Source: Streptosporangiaceae bacterium (GTDB taxonomy: Bacteria > Actinomycetota > Actinomycetes > Streptosporangiales > Streptosporangiaceae). Taken from it: DNA of 9,289 nucleotides. The position numbers and the translations under genes are program-made. The stretch spans positions 1-9,289 of the forward strand of contig JASHTQ010000249.1 of NCBI GenBank assembly GCA_030040475.1. The letters are read 5' to 3'. The notes under the pieces were generated by a model. It searched no databases. It was not told the DNA's origin and saw nothing but the letters and a program-made list of their open reading frames with translations. Below, piece by piece: positions 1-7,200 of this stretch. The first letter of the stretch is position 1; each line of letters opens with the position of its first letter.

Positions 1-554
1 GCCCAGTTCACCATCAGCTGGGCGTACTGCGCGTTGGACGGGCCGGTGCTGAACGCGGTCGGATTCTGCTTGGCGTTGAACAGGGCGTAGGCGCCGTCCC
101 CGTTGACCACCAGCGTGTGCTGCTGCATGAAGTACGGCTGGATCTGGTTCTGCGCCGAGGAGAACGAGTCGTTGACGATGATCACGTTGCCCTGCGAGAC
201 GAGCTGGCGGGCGATGTCCAGCGACGTCGCCGGGTCCCCCTTGTCGTTGTAGTTCGACAGCGCGAACTGGTGCCCGCACACGCTGTCATGCGCGTTGAAG
301 TAGTCGACTTCGATGGTGGACTCGATCTCGGTCAGCACTCCCGAGGATGCGGTCGGCCCGCTCAGCGGCTCGATGTTCGCGATCTTGATCGGCCCCGGCG
401 GGATGTTCGAGCACTGGCCCGAGCCTCCGGCCGCCGTCGTCCCGCCTGATGAGGTGCTCGACGAACCGGCCGAGCTGCACGCCGCCGCGCCAAGCGCGAC
501 TGCCATCCCGACCGTGACCAGCAGGAACCTGTGACGGAAACTAGCCATTCCCAT
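1..554 (-). CDS. ABC transporter substrate-binding lipoprotein, branched-chain amino acid/amide type (partial, C-terminus outside window)
   Basis: The 184 visible codons form the N-terminal part of a periplasmic-binding-protein-like lipoprotein (Peripla_BP_6/LivK class), which would capture a small ligand outside the membrane and deliver it to an ABC permease. Seen: positively charged start (FRHRF, residues 6-10), hydrophobic segment 11-25 and a lipobox-like LGAAAC with Cys26 as the predicted lipidated residue. A Ser/Gly/Thr-rich linker (27-47) follows, then the first lobe: IKIANIEPLSG (56-66), YFNAHDSVCGHQF (85-97), a DKGDPATS segment (104-111) and LDIARQLVSQGNVIIVND (112-129). Start: ATG at 554 has AAAGGA 5 nt upstream; an in-frame ATG at 548 (MASF) is 11 nt from the same site and is possible. 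It lies 126 bp downstream of the Roadblock gene on the same strand. The ligand cannot be read from sequence; in this family it ranges from Leu/Ile/Val to amides, urea and aromatic acids. Confidence 0.88.
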   Translation of the reverse strand, partial: MGMASFRHRFLLVTVGMAVALGAAACSSAGSSSTSSGGTTAAGGSGQCSNIPPGPIKIANIEPLSGPTASSGVLTEIESTIEVDYFNAHDSVCGHQFALSNYNDKGDPATSLDIARQLVSQGNVIIVNDSFSSAQNQIQPYFMQQHTLVVNGDGAYALFNAKQNPTAFSTGPSNAQYAQLMVNW

Positions 555-680
555 ATCGTTCCTTTGATTGTTGTCAAGTTATTCGCCAGATTGGCGTCCC
601 GATCGTGCTTACCGAGAAGTCGATGCCGTCCGGAGGATGCGACACCGTGGGCCGGGGAGCTCAGCCTGGACTGGCCCCGA
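555..680 (-). promoter_or_regulatory. Leader region of the substrate-binding protein gene
   Basis: This 126-bp gap separates the Roadblock stop from the lipoprotein start. Seen: AAAGGA at 565-560 (minus strand) as ribosome binding site, and an interrupted palindrome CGCCA-GAT-TGGCG at 584-596, about 30 nt upstream of the start. A TTGACA hexamer lies at 577-572 on the minus strand, but it is too close to the start to serve a normal leadered promoter for the chosen ATG. I see no strong hairpin plus U-run terminator after the Roadblock gene, so read-through from it is plausible. Whether the lipoprotein gene also has its own promoter is not decidable here. Confidence 0.4.
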
Positions 681-1085
681 TCAGCCCTCCTGCAAGGCGC
701 GGCTGGCGGGGGTGAGCACATCGGCGACCGCCTCGACCAGCAGCGTCATCTCGTAGATCACCAGGTCCGTGTCACACTCAGGGGCGGCAAGCACGGCCAG
801 GCTCGAGCCGTTGCTGATGGCCGTGACGAACATCAGCCCGCCTTCCATCGCCACCAGGGCCCGGGTGGCCTGGCCGGCGTCGAAGAGCCGCGCGGCACCC
901 TGCATCAGGCTGGTCAGCCCCGAGGTGATGGCGGCGAGCTGGCCGACGAAGTCGACGGGGATGCTTTCCGAGAGCGCCAGCGGCACGCCGTCCGCGGACA
1001 CCACGGCCGCGTGCGCGACATCCGCGACCCGCGCGGCGAATTTGGTGACTAGCCAGTTCAGGTCCTGCTGGTTTGCGTGACTCAC
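681..1085 (-). CDS. Roadblock/LC7 domain protein, CvnB-like
   Basis: A 134-residue single-domain Roadblock/LC7 protein of the actinobacterial conservon type (CvnB, usually about 130-140 residues), so apparently full length. These small cytoplasmic proteins are thought to dimerise and to regulate a partner, usually the conservon's small GTPase (CvnD). Seen: the opening helix LNWLVTKFAARVADVAHA (9-26), first strand AVVSADGVPLA (27-37), central helix around 48-69, MEGGLMFVTAI (80-90) and GSSLAVLAAPECDTDL (93-108), then a C-terminal helix ending LTPASRALQEG. Start is GTG 1085-1083; the kinase stop TGA occupies 1084-1082, giving a GTGA overlap and implying translational coupling. GAGGGAG at 1100-1094 sits 8 nt upstream and supports this start. 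The gene is followed by a substrate-binding lipoprotein, not by the DUF742 and GTPase genes expected in a full conservon. Confidence 0.92.
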   Translation of the reverse strand: MSHANQQDLNWLVTKFAARVADVAHAAVVSADGVPLALSESIPVDFVGQLAAITSGLTSLMQGAARLFDAGQATRALVAMEGGLMFVTAISNGSSLAVLAAPECDTDLVIYEMTLLVEAVADVLTPASRALQEG

Positions 1086-3721
1086 CTATTCGGCTCCCTC
1101 TGGGATGAATCGGTCTGGCCGGTGGCGCGCCGTGCCCCGCGCTGGAACCCGCCGAGTTGGTCGCGGGCCACCTCAGGCGACCACGGCGATCGCGGCGCGG
1201 CCTCGGCCTGCGCGTCGTACCCGAATCCCGGTCGGCCCGCGACTCCGCTGCCGGCCGTGCGGCCGCCCGCAGAACCCGGGATGAAGTTCGCCCGCGGAAC
1301 CCGGGTGGGCAGCCCGGCGGCGGTGACCTCGCCGCGAACCGGCTCCGCGATGATCTGGGCGGCGTGCTTGCCGACCGCCCACCCGTCGGTCCCGGATGCG
1401 GGGAAAGCGGGGCCGAGCCCGTCGCGCAGCAGGGCCGGCTGCGGGCCGGTGGGATCCGCATCCGGCGACAGGCGGCCGCGGAACCACTCCGACCTCACCA
1501 CGCTGGCGGCAGCCGGCCCGGGCTGGCCCGGGCCGGTGCCGACATGGCCGGGCAGAATCGCATCGCGCCGGTAGCTCGCGGCCCAGGCATCCGGGACCGG
1601 GCCGATTAGCATGCCGTCCTTCCCGCGAGCCTGGAGGCGGGCCTGGACGCCGATCTGGAGGCGGGCCTGGAGGCCGACCTGGACCGCGAACGCCCGGGGC
1701 CGCGCACCGTACAGCCCGGCCTCCGGCTCGGTGACGTTGTCCGGCAGCCAGACCAGCGCGGTCAGGCCGTGCGGGGAGCGCGGGCGCAGCCGGACTCGCA
1801 CCCCGTGCCGCTCGGCCAGCCGGGCGACGGCGAACAGGCCCATGTGCCTGGCGACCGACACGTCTATGACCGGCGGGTTGTCCAGCCGCCAGTTCATCTC
1901 CGCCAGCCGGGCCTCGGGGATGCCGACCCCGCTGTCGCTGACCTCGATCAGCACGCCGCCGCTGGGCAGTTCCTGCGCGGATACGTGCACCCGAGTGTCG
2001 TCGGCGGAGAACATCGTCGCGTTCTCGATCACCTCGGCCAGCAAGTGCACCACGTCGGATACCGCCTGCCCGGTGACCGCGATGCCCGGCTGGATCTTCA
2101 GCGCCACCCGGCTGTACTGCTCGATCTCCGAGGTTGCGGCGCGGGCGACATCGGCCAGCGACACCGGCTCGCTCCGCTTGCGCGCGCTTTCGTGCCCGGC
2201 CAGCAGGAGCAGGTTCTCCGAGTTGCGGCGCATGCGGGTGACCAGGTGGTCCATGGTGAACAGGCTGGACAGCCGCTCGGGGTCGCCCTCGTTCTGCTCG
2301 AGGGAGTCGATCACGCGCACCATGCGCTCGATCAGCAACTGGCTGCGCCGCGACAGGTTGACGAACATCGCGTTGAAGCTGTTCCGCAGCATGGCCTCGT
2401 TGCCGGCCAGCCGAACCGCCTCGGAGTGGACCCGGTCGAACGCCCGGGCAACCTGGCCGATCTCGTCGGCGGACAGCACGTCGATCGGCGCCACCTCCAG
2501 GCTTGCCGACGGGTCGTCCGCCTCGCCAAGCAGCCGGACCCGTTCGGGCAGTTCCACCGTGGCGATGTTGAGCGCGCCCTCGCGCAGCCTGCGCAGCGGC
2601 CCGACCAGCGAACGGGCCACCACGACGGTGAGGATCAGCACCAGGAGCAGGATGAACGCGGTCACGATCGCGGTGAACAGGGCCGAGCTTCGCGCGTCGT
2701 CCTGCAACGACTTCGCCCGGGCCACGATGTTCTGGGCCACGTCCAGCTCGACCTGCTGCATGCCGTCGACCGTGCCCGACTGGGCCGAATACCACGTCGT
2801 GGGCGCCTGCGCCTGGCTGATGCCCAGGGCAGCCAGGCCGCTGGCCAGGCTGCTGGCGCCCTGGACGTAGATCTCGATGTTCTCGGCCTCCTCGTTCGCC
2901 CGTGTCCCGGACACGGTGGTGTCGAACGCGTCCTGTTCGGCCGGCGTGGCCGTCGTGCTGAATGCCGTCAGGTCGATGAGCTCTCCGGAATTGGCGGTGA
3001 TCAGCGCCTGCTGCTCGTTATCCGCGAAGCTGCGGTGGAGGAATACGTTGAACAGCAGCGCGCGCTCCTGCGCGGCCTGGTCCTTTGCCAGGGACAGCGC
3101 GTTGAGCGTCTGCACGTCATTGACCAGGATCGAGTCCGACGTGCCCTGCCCGATCTGGTCGTCCAGGGCGATCATGTCGGTGACGGCAGGGGCGTAGACG
3201 CCGATCACCGCCACCGCGGACTGGCTGGCCTGGGCCGTCGTGCGCAGGCCAGGGAGGTCTTTGATGTCGGAGACCACGGTGGCCACGCGGGACTGGATGT
3301 TGGCGGGGAAGGACCCGCCGACCCCGGCAGCCAGGGACAGGACCTTGGCCGCCGCGGCGTCCGTGGCACTGTACGCGCCGTTCAGGCCGCTGGACTGGGT
3401 GAGGGGCGCGGGTCCGGCCGTCTGGTCCCGCTCGTCCTCCAGCGCCTGCACAAGCCTGGTGACCTGCTGCCCGAGTTCGGCCAACTGTGACACGCGGCCG
3501 AACTCGCCCGCGCTGTCGGTCGCCGAGACGACCTGCCGCCCGCCGAAGACCAGGCCCATCAGCAGGGCCAGGATGATCACGGCACTCAGCCGCGTGGACA
3601 CCGGCCAGTCCCGCAACGTCAGCGCGCGCGGGCCGGCGGAACGGGAGGCCGTGGCCTCAGTGGCGTGCTGGCTCGCATCGTCGGCGTGCGATCCGGCACT
3701 CTCCAGCCTGTGGTTCCCCAT
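1082..3721 (-). CDS. Conservon-type sensor histidine kinase with NIT-like sensor region (CvnA-like)
   Basis: An 879-residue membrane sensor kinase. Seen in order: hydrophilic N-terminus (1-43); membrane segment about 45-66 (LSAVIILALLMGLVFGG); a mostly helical extracytoplasmic region about 70-345 resembling nitrate/nitrite-sensing (NIT) domains, including an AQERALLFNVFLHRSF stretch (217-232) typical of them; second membrane segment 348-370; HAMP 371-440; a dimerisation/phosphoacceptor-like region with DHLVTRMRRNSENLLLLAG (491-509, His492); and an ATPase domain with N box EVIENATMFSADD (563-575), G1 DSGVGI (596-601) and MGLFAVARLAERHG (627-640). Residues 663-879 form a Gly/Pro/Ala/Arg-rich, probably disordered tail with an octapeptide tandem repeat near 682-697. 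Start ATG 3721 has GAGGA at 3734-3730, 8 nt upstream. It overlaps the Roadblock gene by 4 nt. His492 as phosphoacceptor and the ligand are inferred; the NIT label does not prove nitrate sensing. Confidence 0.93.
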   Translation of the reverse strand: MGNHRLESAGSHADDASQHATEATASRSAGPRALTLRDWPVSTRLSAVIILALLMGLVFGGRQVVSATDSAGEFGRVSQLAELGQQVTRLVQALEDERDQTAGPAPLTQSSGLNGAYSATDAAAAKVLSLAAGVGGSFPANIQSRVATVVSDIKDLPGLRTTAQASQSAVAVIGVYAPAVTDMIALDDQIGQGTSDSILVNDVQTLNALSLAKDQAAQERALLFNVFLHRSFADNEQQALITANSGELIDLTAFSTTATPAEQDAFDTTVSGTRANEEAENIEIYVQGASSLASGLAALGISQAQAPTTWYSAQSGTVDGMQQVELDVAQNIVARAKSLQDDARSSALFTAIVTAFILLLVLILTVVVARSLVGPLRRLREGALNIATVELPERVRLLGEADDPSASLEVAPIDVLSADEIGQVARAFDRVHSEAVRLAGNEAMLRNSFNAMFVNLSRRSQLLIERMVRVIDSLEQNEGDPERLSSLFTMDHLVTRMRRNSENLLLLAGHESARKRSEPVSLADVARAATSEIEQYSRVALKIQPGIAVTGQAVSDVVHLLAEVIENATMFSADDTRVHVSAQELPSGGVLIEVSDSGVGIPEARLAEMNWRLDNPPVIDVSVARHMGLFAVARLAERHGVRVRLRPRSPHGLTALVWLPDNVTEPEAGLYGARPRAFAVQVGLQARLQIGVQARLQARGKDGMLIGPVPDAWAASYRRDAILPGHVGTGPGQPGPAAASVVRSEWFRGRLSPDADPTGPQPALLRDGLGPAFPASGTDGWAVGKHAAQIIAEPVRGEVTAAGLPTRVPRANFIPGSAGGRTAGSGVAGRPGFGYDAQAEAAPRSPWSPEVARDQLGGFQRGARRATGQTDSSQREPNR
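1631..1678. repeat. Two-copy 24-bp tandem repeat in the kinase tail
   Basis: Copies at 1631-1654 and 1655-1678 match at 22 of 24 positions. On the minus strand they encode VGLQARLQ and IGVQARLQ, with a further partial LQ/AR-like continuation on the C-terminal side. The repeat is in frame and lies in the poorly conserved C-terminal tail of the kinase, just after the ATPase domain. It probably arose by slippage or unequal crossing over. It may form a short amphipathic helix, which is inference. Confidence 0.85.
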
Positions 3722-3729
3722 CGCTGATG

Positions 3730-3734
3730 TCCTC
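3730..3734 (-). promoter_or_regulatory. Ribosome binding site of the sensor kinase
   Basis: GAGGA lies on the minus strand 8 nt upstream of the ATG at 3721. It fixes that ATG as the start and makes a more upstream start unlikely. Confidence 0.75.
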
Positions 3735-3869
3735 GCTGGTTACGCACTCTATTAAGCTGCCGCAACGCCGACCCCACGCGGATCAGCAGCCTCCGGCTGA
3801 ACAACGTGGCGCTGCAAACCTTAGTAGGACGTGATTAGAAATATCCGGCAAATACTGATCTATGGGTCT

Positions 3870-3885
3870 TAACTTGTGGAAGTTA
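3870..3885. repeat. Interrupted palindrome TAACTT-GTGG-AAGTTA
   Basis: Perfect 6-bp arms around a 4-nt centre, inside the AT-rich island of the divergent intergenic region, about 150 bp upstream of the kinase start and 400 bp upstream of the tricorn start. It could be an operator for a dimeric regulator or a small hairpin; no regulator family is identifiable from it. Confidence 0.55.
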
Positions 3886-3939
3886 CTACTTGGTAAGATT
3901 TCCCCGCGGCGGCCGGGCTCCCGGACCGGGCGCCTGCCA

Positions 3940-3952
3940 GGTGATAGTCACC
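3940..3952. repeat. Interrupted palindrome GGTGA-TAG-TCACC
   Basis: Perfect 5-bp arms around a 3-nt centre in the divergent intergenic region. The short symmetric form resembles a dimeric transcription-factor site, but arms of this length also occur by chance in GC-rich DNA. Confidence 0.4.
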
Positions 3953-4210
3953 GCGCCACAGCTCGGAGGCTGTTTCTCGGGCTCTGAGAAGACATTGGCC
4001 TGGCCGCCCGCGCAGCGGCACGGCCCCGCGAGCCCGCGCCGGGCCGACGGAAGCCGCTCCAACATTCCGTTCGACAAGCACTGAAGTTTCCCGCCGATGC
4101 ACCGGATGAGCGGGGCACGGGACACGACGAGCGGCAGGTGCCGACAAGATTTGCTCGGTAGTAACTCGGCGCCGGGCTGGTAGCTGCTGATTAGCCGGAA
4201 TGTCCCGCGG

Positions 4211-4251
4211 CGGGCGGACCCTGCGGACAATGACGATGGGCCGGGCGGACC
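4211..4251 (+). repeat. Direct repeat CGGGCGGACC, two copies upstream of tricorn
   Basis: Identical 10-mers at 4211-4220 and 4242-4251, 31 bp apart start to start, close to three DNA helical turns. Each is followed by a similar CTGC/TGCC stretch. The downstream copy abuts the position where a -35 element of the inferred tricorn promoter would lie, so they could bind an activator or repressor on one DNA face. This is inference. Confidence 0.4.
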
Positions 4252-4275
4252 TGCCGCAGGCACGGGCCGACTCCG

Positions 4276-4281
4276 TACTAT
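4276..4281 (+). promoter_or_regulatory. -10 element (TACTAT) of a probable leaderless tricorn promoter
   Basis: TACTAT fits the actinobacterial -10 pattern TANNNT. It ends 7 nt before the GTG at 4289, the spacing expected if transcription starts at or next to that GTG. No Shine-Dalgarno sequence precedes either the ATG at 4280 or the GTG at 4289, as leaderless translation predicts. The -35 is weak: CTGCCG at 4251-4256 is 19 nt away. The in-frame ATG at 4280 overlaps the hexamer, so it would not be part of such a transcript. Confidence 0.55.
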
Positions 4282-4288
4282 GGCCCCT

Positions 4289-7200
4289 GTGACATCACCT
4301 GGATACCTGCGATTCCCGCATGTCACCGACGATCTCGTGGTTTTCGTCGCTGCCGACGACGTCTGGCTGGCGCCCGTCATGGGCGGCCGGGCCTGGCGAT
4401 TCACCACGGACCAGGCAGCGGCGGCGACGCCGCGGCTGACGCCGGACGGCACGCACGTGGCCTGGGTCAGCGCCAGGGACGGCAGTCCGGAGGTCTATAC
4501 GGCCAGCGTCGCCGACGGGACCAGCACCCGGCTCACCTACTGGGGCACGTCGTGGGCCAGGGTCTGCGGCTGGACTCCGGCCGGTGAGGTCCTGGCGGTC
4601 AGCGCGGCGAATCAGCCGTTCGGGCACTTCGTCCGGGCGCGCGCGCTGACGACTGCGCTGTCGGGCGGCCCGGGCGCGGAACGGGTGCTGCCCCTCGGCC
4701 CGGTATCGGACCTCTCGCTCGGCGTGAGCGGGGACGACGCAGACACGGTCGGGCTGCTCACCGGCACCTGGGGACGATTCAACTCCGAGCCGGCCAACTG
4801 GAAGCGCTACCGCGGCGGCACGGCCGGACGCCTGTGGGCCGGCCCGGCAACGGCGATAGCGGCCGCTGCGCCGCAGACGGCCGGCCGGGTTCCGGATCCG
4901 TTCCGGCGAGTGCTCGCGGACCTGCCCGCCCAGTTCGGCAGTCCGATGATCGTCGGCGGGCGGCTCGCGTTCATCAGCGACCACGAGGGCACAGGCAACG
5001 TCTACTCCTGCGCGCTGGACGGCAGCGACCTGCGGCGGCACACCGATCACGACGGCTGGTACGCGCGCCAGGCCAGCACCGACGGCCGCCGGATCGTCTA
5101 CGCGCGTGGCGGGGAGTTGTGGCTGCTCGATGACCTGCAGGCAGCCGGGCCCGTCCGGCTGGACATTGCCCTCGGCTCGCCCGCGGGCGGCCGGGCGCCG
5201 CGCCTCGTCACGGCCGAGGAGCACATTGGCTCGCTCTCGGTCGACCGCGGCGGGCGGGCAAGCGCGATCGAGGTTCGCGGAACCGTGCACTGGCTGACCC
5301 ACCGGGACGGGCCGGCCCGGGCCGTGTCGGTCGTCCCCGGCGCCCGGGCGCGTTTCCCGCAGGTACTGGGGACCGGCGGCCAGGTCATCTGGGCGACCGA
5401 CGCGGCCGGCAGCGACGGCCTGGCGGTCGGCCCCGGCGACCCGGCAGGTTCCGGCGACCCGGCAGGCTCTCCGCGGCTGATCGCGACCGGTCAGGTCGGG
5501 CGCATCACCGGGCTGGCGGCGGCGCCGGACGGCAAGACGGCCGCGGTCGCGGCGCAGGACGGGCGGCTGCGGCTCGTCGACGCCGGGTCCGGCCAGGTGC
5601 GCCAGATCTCCGCGTCGGACAACGGGGTGGTGACCGGGCTGGCCTGGTCGCCGGATTCTGCCTGGCTGGCGTGGTCGCAGCCGGCCGAGCACCCGGGCGG
5701 CAGTAACACCAACCCGCTCCGCAGGCTGCGGCTGGCGCGGATCGCCGACGGCGAGGTGTTCGACGCCACCGACGGCCGGTTCGTCGACACCGAGCCGGTC
5801 TTCACCCTCGACGGCAAGTACCTCGCGTTCTTGTCGGTGCGCGACTTCGACCCGATCTACGACGCGCACTTCTTCGACCTCACGTTCCCCTACGGGGCCC
5901 GGCCTTACCTGCTGCCCCTCGACGCGACCACACCGTCGCCCTTCGCGCCCGAACTCGGCGGGCGGCCCGTCGGCGAGCCTGCGGGCAGTCAGGCGGACGC
6001 GGGAGGCGACCCCGACGTTCCGCCGGTGCTCGTGCAGCCCGCGGGGATGGCAGACCGTATCGTCGCGGTCCCGGTGCCCGAGGCGCGGTACTCCGGCCTG
6101 CGCGCGGTGCGGGACGGGCTGGCCTGGCTCCGCAGGCCGGTGACCGGCAACCTCGGTATCGGCGGCGCGCAGCCGGGCGGTGAAGCGCCGCGCCCGGCGC
6201 TCGAGCGGTTCGACTTCGCCAGGCGCGAACCGTGCGAGCTGGCCGGGGAGGTGGACTGGTTCGAGGCCAGCGCAGACGGCACCAGGCTGGTCATCAGCGA
6301 CCGCGGCAAGCTCACCGTGATCCCGGCCGAGCACGAGGACGACGGCGACCATCCCGACGACAAGATCGAGGTCGACCGGAGCCGGGCCAGGTTCCTGCTC
6401 GATCCGCCCGCGATGTGGCGCCAGGCCTACGCCGAGGCGGGCCGCATCATGCGGACCGATTTCTGGGTGCCCGACATGGCGGACGTGGACTGGGACGCCG
6501 TGCTTGACGAATACCGGCCGCTGCTGGACCGGATCACCACCGGGTCCGAGTTCGTCGACCTGCTCTGGGAGATTTTCGGCGAGCTCGGCACCTCGCACGC
6601 CTACGCCTACCCGCCCGATGGCGGCACGCCAGCGGCCAGGCAGGCCGAACAGGCCGGGCCCGGGCTGCTCGGCGCGGACATGGAGCGCAGCGGGGACGCC
6701 TGGCGGCTGACCAGGGTGGTGCGCGGGGATACCTCCGATCCCCGTGCCCGCGCGCCGCTGGCGGCGCCCGGCGCCGGGATCTCCGTCGGGGACGTCCTGC
6801 TCGCGGTGGACGGCCGGCCCGTCGGGCCGGAGGGACCCGGGCCGCTGCTGATCGGCGCCGCGGGCAAGCCGGTCGAACTCACCGTCGCGCCCGCCGACGG
6901 GAGCCGTCCGCGCAGCGTGCCTGTTGTCCCGCTGCGCAGCGATACCAGGCTGCGCTACCTGGACTGGGTGCGCGCGAAGCGGGCGCAGGTCCACAAGCTC
7001 GGCGAGGGCCGGATCGGCTACCTGCACGTACCGGACATGATGAGCCAGGGCTGGTCGGACTTCCACCGGGACCTGCGAACCGAGATGCTGCGCGACGCGC
7101 TGATCGTGGACGTGCGCGGCAATACCGGCGGGCACACCTCGGAGCTCATAGTGGAGAAGCTGGCCCGCAGGGTGATCGCCTGGGACGTGCCGAGCGGCAT

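Larger units (their letters stand above)
3722..4288. other. Divergent intergenic control region between the kinase and tricorn genes
   Basis: A 567-bp stretch without a supportable gene separates the divergently transcribed kinase (minus) and tricorn (plus) genes. Seen: the kinase ribosome binding site at 3734-3730; an AT-rich island in which 38 of 60 bases of 3841-3900 are A or T, unlike the surrounding GC-rich DNA; interrupted palindromes at 3870-3885, 3940-3952 and 4132-4143; a 9-bp inverted pair (3881-3889 with 4158-4166); a 10-bp direct repeat (4211-4220 and 4242-4251); and a -10-like TACTAT just before the tricorn start. Short open frames here (for example 3890-4084 plus) lack a ribosome binding site and a recognisable product. 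I could not fix a kinase promoter with confidence. The region is longer than needed for two simple promoters and may hold operators or a small RNA. Confidence 0.6.

Noticed and set aside
549..577. TTGACA plus TATGGG as a sigma70-type promoter for the lipoprotein
   Set aside because: The -10 would overlap the chosen ATG and the hexamer is poor, putting the transcript start inside the signal peptide. Kept only as a noted motif.
1769..3490. Long plus-strand open frames over the kinase gene (also 1611-2870)
   Set aside because: Low-complexity translations antisense to a clear histidine kinase; no domain and no credible ribosome binding site.
3890..4084. 64-codon plus-strand frame in the intergenic region
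   Set aside because: Starts with TTG, has no Shine-Dalgarno sequence and no family resemblance.
3886..4452. 188-codon minus-strand frame across the divergent region and into the tricorn start
   Set aside because: No recognisable product, atypical composition, and it overlaps the tricorn N-terminus; better explained as chance in GC-rich DNA.
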